From positions 36,467 through 100,466 of the forward strand of contig NZ_PIUM01000025.1 of assembly GCF_002845745.1 (NCBI RefSeq): a stretch of 64,000 nucleotides of DNA, written 5' to 3'. Shown in pieces: positions 26,435 through 35,586 of this stretch; the stretch's first letter is position 1, and every line of letters starts with the position of its first letter. Position numbers and translations under genes: made by a program. The stretch is from Telmatospirillum siberiense. GTDB taxonomy: Bacteria > Pseudomonadota > Alphaproteobacteria > Rhodospirillales > Magnetospirillaceae. Below the pieces are notes generated by a model that saw only the letters and a program-made list of their open reading frames with translations, was not told where the DNA came from and searched no databases.

Positions 26435-27790
26435 ATGAATAACGTCGGGGTCATTGACACCTTCCTCAACACCTTCACCACCTATATCGACAGCGGCTTC
26501 GGTCTCTTGAAGGGCGAAATCACCTTCCTCTCCTCGACGCTGATCGTCATCGATATCACGCTCGCCGGCCTGTTCTGGGCCTGGGGCTCCGACGAGGACG
26601 TCATTCAGCGGCTGGTCAAGAAGACGCTCTATATCGGCTTTTTCGCTTATCTCATCGGCAACTTCAACGGCCTCGCCAAGATCCTGTTCAACAGCTTTGC
26701 CGGTCTCGGCCTGCTGGCTGGCGGCTCATCGATCACGACCGCTGAATTCCTCCGCCCCGGCCGGCTGGCTCAGGTTGGACTGGACGCAGGCCAGCCGCTG
26801 TTGGACGCCGCCGCCCAACTGGTCGGGCCGGTCGCTATCTTCACCAATGCGATCCAGATCGCCGTGCTGATGGTCTCCTGGCTGATCGTGCTGATCGCCT
26901 TTTTCATCCTCGCCGTCCAGCTCTTCATCACTCTGATCGAGTTCAAGCTGACCACGCTGGCCGGTTTCGTGTTGATCCCCTTCGCCCTCTTCAACAAGAC
27001 CGCCTTCCTGGCCGAAAAGGTCTTGGGCAACATCGTCGCCTCCGGCATCAAAGTCATGGTGCTGGCGGTGATTGTCGGTATCGGCACCGGGCTGTTCTCG
27101 CAGTTCACCACTGGCTATGGCGCCAACCAACCGACCATCGAACAGGCCCTGTCCGTGGTTCTCGCCGCGCTCGCTCTGCTGGGGTTAGGCATCTTCGGTC
27201 CCGGCATCGCCACCGGGCTAGTCTCCGGGGCACCGCAACTCGGGGCTGGGGCCGCCGTTGGGACAGGTCTCGCCGTTGCCGGCGTCGCTCTCGGCGCGGG
27301 TGCCGCTGTGGCCGGAGGCGGGGCTGCCCTGATCGGGGCCGGCCGCGCGACCGCGGCGGCAGCCGGGGGAACCGCGCAGATGGCGGGTGCCGCCTCGACA
27401 TCTTATGGCCTGGCTTCGACTGGCCAATCTGGTATGGCGGGTGTCGCCTCCGGTCTGGCCGGCGTCGGCAAGGCCGCTGGAAATGCCGCCGCCGCGCCGA
27501 TCAAGCGTGCCGCCGCCGGTACTGCCAGCAGCCTGAAGGACCGTTTCCAGGCCGGATCCCGCGCTGCCTTTACCACCACAGGCGGCAGTTCGACCCACGG
27601 CACCACCGCGGGGGCCACGACAGGAAATACCGCGTCCGCCGCTGGCGGCGGATCCTCGGCCCCGGACTGGGCCAAACGCATGCGGCGCGGCCAGTCCATG
27701 GGTCATGGCGTATCCGTCGTCGCCCATGCCGTCCGCTCGGGCGACAGCGGTGGTGGCGGTCACTCCGTCGATCTTTCCGAAAGGGGTTAG
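26435..27790 (+). CDS. trbL: TrbL (VirB6-like) inner-membrane channel protein
   Basis: 451 residues with five to six membrane spans between ~25 and 270 (TLIVIDITLAGLFWAW, LYIGFFAYLIGNF, VLMVSWLIVLIAFFILAVQLF, VVLAALALLGLGIFGPGIA). These are followed by a long Gly/Ala-rich segment and a Ser/Thr/Gly-rich cytoplasmic tail. Start ATG 26435 with GAGGGAG in front. It forms the inner-membrane pore of the mating system. Confidence 0.93.
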   Translation: MNNVGVIDTFLNTFTTYIDSGFGLLKGEITFLSSTLIVIDITLAGLFWAWGSDEDVIQRLVKKTLYIGFFAYLIGNFNGLAKILFNSFAGLGLLAGGSSITTAEFLRPGRLAQVGLDAGQPLLDAAAQLVGPVAIFTNAIQIAVLMVSWLIVLIAFFILAVQLFITLIEFKLTTLAGFVLIPFALFNKTAFLAEKVLGNIVASGIKVMVLAVIVGIGTGLFSQFTTGYGANQPTIEQALSVVLAALALLGLGIFGPGIATGLVSGAPQLGAGAAVGTGLAVAGVALGAGAAVAGGGAALIGAGRATAAAAGGTAQMAGAASTSYGLASTGQSGMAGVASGLAGVGKAAGNAAAAPIKRAAAGTASSLKDRFQAGSRAAFTTTGGSSTHGTTAGATTGNTASAAGGGSSAPDWAKRMRRGQSMGHGVSVVAHAVRSGDSGGGGHSVDLSERG

Positions 27791-27792
27791 TG

Positions 27793-28476
27793 ATGTTCAA
27801 ACGATCCTCGGCCCGCTACGGCCGCACCCCCGAACCCGAGACCCCGTACCAGAAAGCCGCCCAGGTCTGGGACGAGCGCATCGGCTCGGCCCGGGTCCAG
27901 GCGAAGAATTGGCGGCTGATGGCGTTCGGGTCTCTGATCCTCTCCGCTGGTTTGGCCGGCGGACTGATCTGGCAGTCGGCGCGTGGCACCGTGGTTCCCT
28001 GGGTGGTGCAGGTCGACAAGCTGGGCGAAGCCCAGGCCGTCGCGCCCGCCCAGGCCGACTACCAGCCGTCCGATCCGCAGATCGCCTGGTATCTCGCCCG
28101 CTTCATCGAGGACGTACGGAGCATCTCTGCCGATCCGATCATCGTTCGCCAGAACTGGCTCCGCGCTTACGACTTCACCAACACCGCCGGTGCGGCGGCG
28201 CTCAACGACTACGCCCGCGCCGATGACCCGTTCGCCAAGGTCGGCCGCCAGCAAATCGCCGTCGACGTCTCCAGCGTCATCCGCGCCTCGCCCACCAGCT
28301 TCCGCGTTGCTTGGGTGCAGCGCCGCTACCAGGACGGCGCACTCGCCGAGACCGCACGGTGGTCAGCGATTCTCTCTGTGCTGGTCCAGGTACCCCATGA
28401 CGCCGACCGGCTGCGGAAGAACCCGCTCGGTGTTTACGTCTCTGCCATCAACTGGTCGAAGGAGCTGGGACAATGA
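27793..28476 (+). CDS. trbF: TrbF (VirB8-like)
   Basis: 227 residues. Cytoplasmic start (TPYQKAAQVWDERIGSARVQ), one membrane helix (MAFGSLILSAGLAGGLIWQ), and a periplasmic NTF2-like domain (VPWVVQVDKLGEAQAV, WLRAYDFTN, WSAILSVLVQVP). Assembly scaffold of the type IV channel. ATG 27793 is preferred over GTG 27790, which overlaps the trbL stop. Overlaps trbG by four bases. Confidence 0.94.
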   Translation: MFKRSSARYGRTPEPETPYQKAAQVWDERIGSARVQAKNWRLMAFGSLILSAGLAGGLIWQSARGTVVPWVVQVDKLGEAQAVAPAQADYQPSDPQIAWYLARFIEDVRSISADPIIVRQNWLRAYDFTNTAGAAALNDYARADDPFAKVGRQQIAVDVSSVIRASPTSFRVAWVQRRYQDGALAETARWSAILSVLVQVPHDADRLRKNPLGVYVSAINWSKELGQ

Positions 28477-29468
28477 ACCCTTTCCGTAAAACCTTGCTTC
28501 CGGCTTTGCTGCTGTCCGCCCTGACTCTGGCCGGTTGCGCGACGAAGGTACCGCCGCCGGAAATCCAGTACGACAACGCGGCTCCGGCGACGAAGACCGC
28601 CGACCCACCGGCCCCGGTCACCGTGGTTCCGGTCCCCGAGCCTCTGCCACTGCCCGGCCAACTGAAACCCATCGTCGAAGCGAAGGCGCCGAAAGAACCG
28701 GCCAACCCCACCGTGCGGGTCAGCCAAGCCAACGCCGCCGCCCGCATGCAGCCGGTCCGCGACGGCTTCATCAATGCGGTCCAGGTCTATCCCTATTCCG
28801 CCGGTGCTCTCTATCAGGTCTACACCGCCCCCGGCGAGGTGACTGACGTTATGCTCCAGGAGGGCGAGCAACTGGTCGGCTCCGGCCCGGTCGCCAGCGG
28901 CGATACGGCCCGCTGGATTATCGGCGACACCGAAAGCGGAACGGGAACGACCAAAAAGATCCACATCCTGGTTAAGCCGACCCGGCCCAGCTTGCAGACC
29001 AATCTGGTGATCAACACCGACCGGCGGACCTACCTGATGGAACTGCGTTCGACGGCCAGGACCTACATGGCCTCGGTCTCCTGGCAATACCCTGAAGACC
29101 AGCTCATTGCCCTGCATCGCCAGAACAAAGACGCCGAGGTGGCTGCCCCGATTGCCTCCGGCATTGACATCGCGGCACTGAATTTCCGCTACGCCATCGA
29201 TGGCGACAACGCACCCTGGAAGCCCCTGCGGGCCTTCGACGATGGATCGAAGGTCTATATCGAGTTCCCGTCGGGCATCCGCCAGGGCGAGATGCCGCCG
29301 CTGTTCGTCGTCGGCCCGGCCGGTGGCTCGGAACTGGTCAATTACCGGATCCGCCGCAACTACATGATCGTCGACCGACTGTTCCCCGCCGCCGAGTTGC
29401 GCATGGGCGATGAGGATAGCGCGCGACGTATCCGCATAACCCGCACCGACGGAAAGCCGAAATCATGA
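28473..29468 (+). CDS. trbG: TrbG (VirB9-like) outer-membrane channel component
   Basis: 331 residues. N-terminal lipoprotein signal with lipobox LAGC at ~19-22, Pro-rich linker, then the VirB9/CagX domain (VYPYSAGALYQVYTAPGEVT, IHILVKPTRPSLQTNLVI, YRIRRNYMIVDRLFPAAELR). Part of the outer-membrane core complex with TrbI. Four-base overlaps on both sides. Confidence 0.94.
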   Translation: MNPFRKTLLPALLLSALTLAGCATKVPPPEIQYDNAAPATKTADPPAPVTVVPVPEPLPLPGQLKPIVEAKAPKEPANPTVRVSQANAAARMQPVRDGFINAVQVYPYSAGALYQVYTAPGEVTDVMLQEGEQLVGSGPVASGDTARWIIGDTESGTGTTKKIHILVKPTRPSLQTNLVINTDRRTYLMELRSTARTYMASVSWQYPEDQLIALHRQNKDAEVAAPIASGIDIAALNFRYAIDGDNAPWKPLRAFDDGSKVYIEFPSGIRQGEMPPLFVVGPAGGSELVNYRIRRNYMIVDRLFPAAELRMGDEDSARRIRITRTDGKPKS

Positions 29469-30670
29469 CCGGAGAAGAAAACACAGCGCCACAGGAAGCG
29501 CCTGTACCACCGACCGCCGAACCGAATCTGCGTTTGCAGGCCGAACGTCCGCGTGTGACTCGACTATCGCGCAAAGTGTTGATGACTCTCGGCGGGATCT
29601 CCGCCCTGGCCATCGCCGCCGCGCTGGGATATGGCCTGCAAAGCCACAAAAACTCCGCATCGCCGGAGGAACTGCTGGGAACCCAGAGCCGCCCGGCGGC
29701 CGAAGGCCTGGCCGGGTTGCCGCAGGATTACACCGGCATGCCCAAATCGGGCTCGCCGCCAGCACTCGGCCCGGCACTGCCGGGCGACCTCGGCAAGCCG
29801 ATCCTCAATGCCCAGAACCAGGGCAAGCCGGTAACGGTGCCAACACAAGGTCCCAACCAAGCCGAACAACGTCTCGCCCAGGAAACCGAGGCCGCCCGCA
29901 TCAGCCGGCTGTTCGCCCAGACCGGACGACAGGCGGAGAGCGCGGTCCAGTCACCACAAACCACCAGCACCACGGCGACCACGCCGGGAACTACGCCCCC
30001 CATCGATGCCGGCGCCGCCCAGAATATGCAGGACCGCAAAACGGCCTTCATGACTGGCACCGTCGATCGGCGCACCCTCGCCCCCGACCGTCTGACAGCC
30101 CCAGCATCACCTTTTATTATACAAGCCGGCACCGTGATCCCGGCGGCGCTGATCACCGGTATCCGCTCAGATCTGCCGGGCCAGATCACCGCCCAGGTCA
30201 CCGAAACCATCTATGACAGCCCGACAGGAAGGTTCCTGCTGATCCCTCAAGGGGCGCGATTGATCGGCCAGTACGACAGCTCGGTAGCGTTCGGCCAGTC
30301 CCGCGTGCTGCTGGTGTGGACGCGCCTCATCATGCCCAACGGCAAATCAATAGTGCTGGAGCGCCAGCCCGGTGCTGACACCGAGGGCTATGCTGGGCTT
30401 GAAGACGACGTCGATTACCATTGGGGCTCGCTGTTCAAAGGAGCCTTGCTCTCGACCCTGTTAAGCGTCGGCGCCGAGTCGGGATCCTCCAGCCAGGATG
30501 ACGCCATCATTCGCGCTCTGCGCCAAGGCGCCTCCAACAGCATCAGCCAGACCGGCCAGCAGATCATCCAGCGCCAACTCAATATCCAGCCGACGCTGAC
30601 CATCCGCCCCGGCTTCCCGGTGCGGGTCCTCGTAACCCGCGACTTGATACTCGAGTCATATGGAGGTTGA
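29465..30670 (+). CDS. trbI: TrbI (VirB10-like)
   Basis: 401 residues. One N-terminal membrane helix (LMTLGGISALAIAAALGYGL), a long Pro/Gln-rich periplasmic spacer, then the VirB10 beta-barrel domain (FIIQAGTVIPAALITGIRSD, GRFLLIPQGARLIGQYDSS, RPGFPVRVLVTRDLILE). It spans both membranes and transmits ATP energy to the outer-membrane pore. The next gene starts four bases after the stop. Confidence 0.95.
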   Translation: MTGEENTAPQEAPVPPTAEPNLRLQAERPRVTRLSRKVLMTLGGISALAIAAALGYGLQSHKNSASPEELLGTQSRPAAEGLAGLPQDYTGMPKSGSPPALGPALPGDLGKPILNAQNQGKPVTVPTQGPNQAEQRLAQETEAARISRLFAQTGRQAESAVQSPQTTSTTATTPGTTPPIDAGAAQNMQDRKTAFMTGTVDRRTLAPDRLTAPASPFIIQAGTVIPAALITGIRSDLPGQITAQVTETIYDSPTGRFLLIPQGARLIGQYDSSVAFGQSRVLLVWTRLIMPNGKSIVLERQPGADTEGYAGLEDDVDYHWGSLFKGALLSTLLSVGAESGSSSQDDAIIRALRQGASNSISQTGQQIIQRQLNIQPTLTIRPGFPVRVLVTRDLILESYGG

Positions 30671-30673
30671 CCT

Positions 30674-30937
30674 ATGGCCAAATTGAAACTGGCGAATATT
30701 CTGGACGACAAACCGATCAAGGTGACGATCGAACTACCGGCGACGGTATTCCACGACTTGGCCTCTTACGCCGAAGTGCTCGGCCGAACCACAGGCCAAG
30801 CGGTGTCTGATCCAGCGAAGCTCATCGTGCCGATGGTGCAGCGTTTCATGGTAACAGATCGGGTTTTCGCGAAATTGCGCAGGATAGTGGCTCCTCAGGT
30901 ATCGGCAGGGGCGGACGGATCGGCCAAATCCGGATAA
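30674..30937 (+). CDS. DUF2274 protein
   Basis: 87 residues, DUF2274: MAKLKLANILDDKPIKVTI, then VFHDLASYAEVLGR and DPAKLIVPMVQRFMVTDRVF. Function unknown; it is the regular last gene of the trb operon in this ICE family. The 3' end overlaps the convergent LysR gene by 43 bp. A truncated relative with the same LysR arrangement occurs at 48.0 kb. Confidence 0.85.
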   Translation: MAKLKLANILDDKPIKVTIELPATVFHDLASYAEVLGRTTGQAVSDPAKLIVPMVQRFMVTDRVFAKLRRIVAPQVSAGADGSAKSG

Positions 30938-31815
30938 CGTTCCCGGAGCATGGCGAGGAACGAGGCCAAGGTTGGATTGCTGTTGGCCAGTCGCCAGCAA
31001 GCTATGAAATTGATGCGTGTCGGACGGCTCTCTTCATGAACCACCCGATAGGTTACACCGGTGAAGGCGGCGCCGGTCGCCCCTTCTCCGACCAACGTAG
31101 CACCCAGTCCTATTCCGACGAGGCCCAGGAGACGGTCGAGAGCGACATCGTGACGCGTAATCCACAAACCATCCTGATATCCGAGTTTGGTCACGAGGAG
31201 GTGCTCAAATTCTGGCCCAGGTTCACGTTGATTAAAGAGAAAATGCGCCTCCCGTAGATCACTCCACTGTACCAGGGGCTGCGCGGCAAGGGGATGCCGG
31301 TCGGGCAGTGCGACAACGACGCGTTCACTCCACAGCGGAAGCGTCTGGTCATTCCAGGCGGCGCCTTCAGTGGTCAGAATCACGGTATCAATGATGCCAG
31401 CGGCAAGATCTGACAGCAGGTGACGTCGCGGACCATCCACAAGGTGGATTTCAACATCCGGAAAACGTCGGTGATGATCGGCCAGAGTGGCATGCAAATT
31501 TCCCGCGGAAAGGGCGGTATACAAACCGATGGAAAGATCTCCACCCATTCCCCTCCGCCTCAGTTTCAGTCTGCTAAAAGTTCGGTCTGCGTCATCAATT
31601 ATGCATTGAGCGGCCCTGATAAGTTCTTGCCCCGCAGGCGTGAGAAAGGTGCCGGCCTGGGTGCGTTCGAACAAATCTATGCCCACTCGATATTCGAGAT
31701 CCTGAAGGCATCGGCTAAGCGTCGATTGGCGAATATTGAGAATAGCGGCCGCTTGCCTAAGGCTACGGCATTGCGATGCCACTATCGCCCATCTAAGTTC
31801 GCGAAGCTCAAACAT
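30895..31815 (-). CDS. LysR-family regulator convergent to the trb operon
   Basis: 306 residues. HTH ELRWAIVASQCRSLRQAAAI with NIRQSTLSRCLQDLEYRVG, then an effector-binding domain. This LysR commonly closes the trb operon in alphaproteobacterial ICEs. Inverted repeat ACATTGC (31812-31818) and GCAATGT (31834-31840) surrounds its start region and may be its autoregulatory site. A clear paralogue lies at 48108-49022 in the same orientation beside a DUF2274 fragment. Ligand unknown. Confidence 0.9.
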   Translation of the reverse strand: MFELRELRWAIVASQCRSLRQAAAILNIRQSTLSRCLQDLEYRVGIDLFERTQAGTFLTPAGQELIRAAQCIIDDADRTFSRLKLRRRGMGGDLSIGLYTALSAGNLHATLADHHRRFPDVEIHLVDGPRRHLLSDLAAGIIDTVILTTEGAAWNDQTLPLWSERVVVALPDRHPLAAQPLVQWSDLREAHFLFNQREPGPEFEHLLVTKLGYQDGLWITRHDVALDRLLGLVGIGLGATLVGEGATGAAFTGVTYRVVHEESRPTRINFIACWRLANSNPTLASFLAMLRERYPDLADPSAPADT

Positions 31816-31898
31816 TGCGAAACCGCCATTGAAGCAATGTTGTCCCCAAATGTTCGATGCCTTGCCTTCGGATGGGGACGCCTTAACGTCAGAGACGT

Positions 31899-32102
31899 TC
31901 AGCGAGCCCCGCTATAGGCAGCGGCAGCCCCTACCCTTGCTGCAGGGTCGATCTGGGAAGAGCAGGTGCCATGCCCTTGGTTTGCGGCATTGTCACATTC
32001 ACCGATCCCGCCATCGGTTGCCGTCTGCGTCGAAGTGCATGCACCCAAAACAGCCAGAAGAACCAAGACACAAGCAGTAGTCATAAAATGATTGCTCTGC
32101 AT
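31899..32102 (-). CDS. small putative lipoprotein
   Basis: 67 residues: hydrophobic signal (TTACVLVLLAVLGAC, lipobox LGAC), then a short Cys-containing mature part (IGECDNAANQGHGTCSS). GAGGTC lies six bases before the ATG at 32102. Function unknown; could be an entry-exclusion or envelope peptide. Modest certainty because it is short. Confidence 0.5.
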   Translation of the reverse strand: MQSNHFMTTACVLVLLAVLGACTSTQTATDGGIGECDNAANQGHGTCSSQIDPAARVGAAAAYSGAR

Positions 32103-32152
32103 GATTGACCTCTATTGTCGAATTTTATAACGAATTTTCATCATGTTAATGG

Positions 32153-32908
32153 CTAATCTCGATAATCTGATCGCCCGATGGACCAATATCCTTTGGCATC
32201 GATACTGTCTGAGCTGATCAGACAGGCCGCGTAATCTTTCATGAGGCGGACGGATCGAGCCTCGCCGGCCAGAAAAACCTGTCCGTCGCCAGAAGGAAAA
32301 AGCTTGCTGCACACGGCATCGACCAGCAGTTCGCCTGGTGACGCGCTCTGTTCCGAGCGAATCAGCCATTGGATTCGGGTACCGTGCGGAGCGGTAAGGG
32401 ACTGCCGATCCGCCGGAGTTGGCACTTCAATGAAGACGAGAGGTTGGTCCGTTGGAGGCAGGGCTTCGAGGATGGATGCGATGGCCGACAAGGCAGTTTC
32501 GTCACCTGCAAAGAGTCGCCATTCGGCCACCGGTCGCAACAAATGACTCAATCTGGGGCCCGCGATCTCCGCCTCATCCCCAGCAGCTGCGCTGGCGGCC
32601 CATGCCGACACCGGGCCGGGATTTTCATGCAGAGTAAAATCGATGGTGAGGGTGTGGGTTTCTGGTTCCCATCGCCGCACAGTATATGCTCGTCCGATGG
32701 AACGACTGCCGCCGTCAGCCGGAACGAAAACCTTGACCCACTGTGCTGGCCCCCCTTTTGCAAAAATCTCCAGGGCGTTTCCAACAAAAGTGAGCCGTCG
32801 TATATGTGGCGTGATCGACGTCGCCGAAAATACGGCGACCTTAATGCTTGTCCTTCCCTGACTCTTGTCTAAAGTCGATTTCAGCGTCGCCTTTGATACG
32901 AATTCCAT
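32153..32908 (-). CDS. siderophore-interacting protein (FAD-dependent ferric reductase family)
   Basis: About 251 residues. FAD-binding part (RLTFVGNALEIFA, AQWVKVFVPADGG, SIGRAYTVRRWE) and the SIP C-terminal half (WRLFAGDETALSAIASILEALP, QVFLAGEARSVRLMKDY, DAKGYWSIGRSD). Releases iron from ferric siderophores by NAD(P)H-dependent reduction. The frame extends to 32980, but the Met at 32908 gives the usual length. It is divergent from the LysR at 33087 and shares its operator region; a paralogue sits at 38337. Confidence 0.85.
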   Translation of the reverse strand: MEFVSKATLKSTLDKSQGRTSIKVAVFSATSITPHIRRLTFVGNALEIFAKGGPAQWVKVFVPADGGSRSIGRAYTVRRWEPETHTLTIDFTLHENPGPVSAWAASAAAGDEAEIAGPRLSHLLRPVAEWRLFAGDETALSAIASILEALPPTDQPLVFIEVPTPADRQSLTAPHGTRIQWLIRSEQSASPGELLVDAVCSKLFPSGDGQVFLAGEARSVRLMKDYAACLISSDSIDAKGYWSIGRSDYRD

Positions 32909-33033
32909 TCTCACCACCAGCATTTGATTGCTCAAATCATTTCGGTGCCAGGACCGAAACCGACTGCTTCCAATTTCCAATTCAGACTACGAGGAGGGTG
33001 CACGATCAGAAATGACGATGAATCAAATGAATA

Positions 33034-33050
33034 ATTTCGTATTATGAAAT
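33034..33050. promoter_or_regulatory. LysR-type operator copy 1 (ATTTC-N7-GAAAT)
   Basis: ATTTCGTATTATGAAAT between the divergent siderophore-interacting and LysR genes. It fits T-N11-A dyads of LysR proteins. Identical half-sites recur at 33989 and 42803. The flanking ~75 bp here are also repeated near 42.75-42.82 kb. Confidence 0.6.
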
Positions 33051-33086
33051 CCATCAATCCCCATAGCGACGAAAGGCGTATGCAAG

Positions 33087-33989
33087 ATGACGATCCCGGA
33101 CCTCAACCTGCTGATCGCCTTCGATGTTCTGATCGAAGAATGCAGTGTTGCGCGCGCCGCCGAGCGGATGGGGATAAGCTCCCCTTCGATGAGCCGGACA
33201 TTGGCTCGCATCCGGGAAACGGTGGGTGATCCTGTTCTCGTTCGCGCCGGCCGGCAACTCGTCCCCACGGAACGGGCCCTGGCTCTTCGTCAAAGAGTCC
33301 ACGACGCCGTCGAGCAGGCCTCCAGCGTCTTGCGTCCGGAGGGCCCTTTGAATCTCTCGACGCTGGACCGCCGTTTCACCATTCGGGCCGGCGAAGGGGT
33401 CATTGGCGCATTGGCCGCCGGACTGACGGCGAGGATTGCGGCCAAGGCACCAAAAGTCGTCCTTCGTTTCGCCCCCGAAGGCGAAAAAGATGACGACGCT
33501 CTGCGCGAAGGGCGCGTCGACCTCGATATTGCCGCCTTGCGAGAAATGGGCCCTGAAATTCGGGTGCAAACGATCTTTCGTGACCATGTCGTCGGCATCG
33601 TTCGCTCTGGGCACCCCATTCTCGCGGACACCATCACGCCGGAAAGCTTTGTTCAGTTCGGCCAGATCGGCGTTTCGCGACGCGGCCGGACGACGGGTCC
33701 CATTGACCGGGCTCTCCAAACCCTGGGCTTGACGCGACGAATTGCACTGATCGTTCCCTCCTTTCAATCGGCCCTGTTCGCTTTGCCGACGTCCGACCTC
33801 ATCGGACTCGTTCCTAAGCATGTTTTGCGTGGAGTCGTCGATCTCGGCATGAACCTGAAGACCTTTGAGCTGCCATTGCCCCTAGAAACGGTGGTCATTG
33901 CCCAGGCGTGGCATCCTCGTCTGGATAGCGATTCCGCCCATCGCTTTCTTCGTGAAAGCGTGCGCTCCATTTGCGCCGAGTTACGTTGA
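33087..33989 (+). CDS. LysR-family regulator of the efflux cluster
   Basis: 300 residues. HTH: LNLLIAFDVLIEECSVARAA then MGISSPSMSRTLARIRETVG. The C-terminal part is a substrate-binding-like domain (FRDHVVGIVRSGHPIL). It resembles regulators of EmrAB-type pumps. Its stop codon overlaps operator copy 2, which precedes the efflux operon, and operator copy 1 lies in its own promoter region; autoregulation plus control of the pump is the simplest reading. Confidence 0.88.
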   Translation: MTIPDLNLLIAFDVLIEECSVARAAERMGISSPSMSRTLARIRETVGDPVLVRAGRQLVPTERALALRQRVHDAVEQASSVLRPEGPLNLSTLDRRFTIRAGEGVIGALAAGLTARIAAKAPKVVLRFAPEGEKDDDALREGRVDLDIAALREMGPEIRVQTIFRDHVVGIVRSGHPILADTITPESFVQFGQIGVSRRGRTTGPIDRALQTLGLTRRIALIVPSFQSALFALPTSDLIGLVPKHVLRGVVDLGMNLKTFELPLPLETVVIAQAWHPRLDSDSAHRFLRESVRSICAELR

Positions 33990-34005
33990 TTTCATTTTTT
34001 GAAAT
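33989..34005. promoter_or_regulatory. LysR-type operator copy 2
   Basis: ATTTCATTTTTTGAAAT, starting on the last base of the LysR stop codon and 76 bp before the efflux operon start. Same half-sites and spacing as copies 1 and 3. Confidence 0.6.
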
Positions 34006-34081
34006 GATTTATTCGAATCGCCGTCATTTCTGAACGGTTACGCGACCTGTCATAACGTTCCCGACATTTAAATCGGGGATC

Positions 34082-35581
34082 ATGATGATCGGTTCGTCAC
34101 CTTTGCCCTTACGCAGCCGGCTTCTCTCCTGCGGGGTTCTGCTGGTCTTGTCTGCCTGCGCCACCGGCGGTGACATCCAACCGGCTCTGCAATCGCCCAA
34201 TCTCAGTCTCCTGAATGCGGGTTCGACGATCGAGGAAGCGGCTCAGCCGGCCACCCTACGAACGCGCTCTTTGGACTGGTGGCGGGTATTCGGCGATCCG
34301 CAACTGGATCAGCTGATGGCAGTCGCCGCCCAGGAATCCCCGTCCGTCTTGGCGGCCGCGGCGCGGATCCACCATGCCGAAGCAGTGCGAGGCAACGCAA
34401 AAGCGGATGAGCGGCCGTCGGTCACCGGCTCCGGCCGAGTGATCGGGGAATATTTCCCGGATCATTACGTCTATGGCAAGCCCTATGCGGGTGACGCCGG
34501 GGACGAGGGGGAACTGCTGGCCAATACACGCTACCACCTCGACTTTTGGGGCAAATGGAAGGAAGCCACCGCCGCAGCCGACGAGCGAGTGAACGCCGCC
34601 AAGGCGGAGGCCTCCGACGCCTTGCTGCTCCTCCGCTCGGCCGTGGTCGAGGCCTATGTGCAGCTCGATGCCGCTTATAAGCTGCGCGACATTGCCAGCG
34701 AAGGGCTTACCCGGCGTCAGGGAGTGACCGACCTGCTGGCGATCCGAGAGAAAGCCCACCTCGTCACCGACATCGATGCCGTTCAGGCGAGAGACGCGAT
34801 CACCGAGACGCGGAGCGAGATCGCCCGGCTTGATGGAGAGATCATCCGCTGCCGCAATCAGATCGCCGCCCTGCTCGGCAAGGACCCCGGCTTCGCAGAC
34901 ACCATCGCCCGCCCGGCGCTGGCCACCATCGCCGACCCCGCGCCCTTGTCGGGCATTCCAGCCACCTTGCTCGGCTACCGCCCCGACGTGGCGACGGAGC
35001 GCGCGCATGTCGAGGCCGCCGCGCACGATATCGGCGTCGCCCGGGCGGCCTTTTACCCCGATGTAGACCTGGTTGGCTTCGCCGGCTTCGAGAGCCTCGA
35101 TCTCGGCCATCTCCTGCGGCCCGGCAGCGTGGCCGCCGGAGCCGGTCCCGCGATCACCCTGCCGATCTTCGACGGCGGACGGCTGCGTAGCAACCTTTCT
35201 GGCCGCGCCGCCGACTACGACGCCGCGGTCAGCGCTTATCAGGCAACGATCGTCGCTGCGCTCCGGCAAGTCGCCGACGGCATCGCCACGCTGAAATCCG
35301 AACATGCCCGCAAGGCGGAGGCGGACGCGGCCAAGGACCATTGGCGTCGCGTCGTCGACCTCCAGAAAATCCGTGAAGGGCACGGCCTTTCCGATGCCAT
35401 GGACCGCCTGGCCACCGAAACCGCCCTGTTGCTGAGCGAACGCCGCGTCGCCGAAGCCGATGCGCGCGTCGCCATCGCCCAGACGACCCTCATTCGCGCT
35501 CTTGGCGGCGCCTGGACTCCGTCCTCATCGCTTTCGGCCGGACGCGTCGCAACCGGATCGACGCTCGCACAAGGGAAATAA
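34082..35581 (+). CDS. efflux outer-membrane lipoprotein (NodT/OprM family)
   Basis: 499 residues. Lipoprotein signal with lipobox LSAC (~24-27), then a TolC-type fold with two repeats: LDWWRVFGDPQLDQLM ... FYPDVDLVGFAGFESLD, PAITLPIFDGGRLRSNL. It forms the outer-membrane duct for the pump encoded by the next two genes. The last residues (LTLIRALGGAW type ending) are the family's usual C-terminus; a fragment of a related gene is at 42.9 kb. Confidence 0.9.
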   Translation: MMIGSSPLPLRSRLLSCGVLLVLSACATGGDIQPALQSPNLSLLNAGSTIEEAAQPATLRTRSLDWWRVFGDPQLDQLMAVAAQESPSVLAAAARIHHAEAVRGNAKADERPSVTGSGRVIGEYFPDHYVYGKPYAGDAGDEGELLANTRYHLDFWGKWKEATAAADERVNAAKAEASDALLLLRSAVVEAYVQLDAAYKLRDIASEGLTRRQGVTDLLAIREKAHLVTDIDAVQARDAITETRSEIARLDGEIIRCRNQIAALLGKDPGFADTIARPALATIADPAPLSGIPATLLGYRPDVATERAHVEAAAHDIGVARAAFYPDVDLVGFAGFESLDLGHLLRPGSVAAGAGPAITLPIFDGGRLRSNLSGRAADYDAAVSAYQATIVAALRQVADGIATLKSEHARKAEADAAKDHWRRVVDLQKIREGHGLSDAMDRLATETALLLSERRVAEADARVAIAQTTLIRALGGAWTPSSSLSAGRVATGSTLAQGK

Positions 35582-35586
35582 ATCAA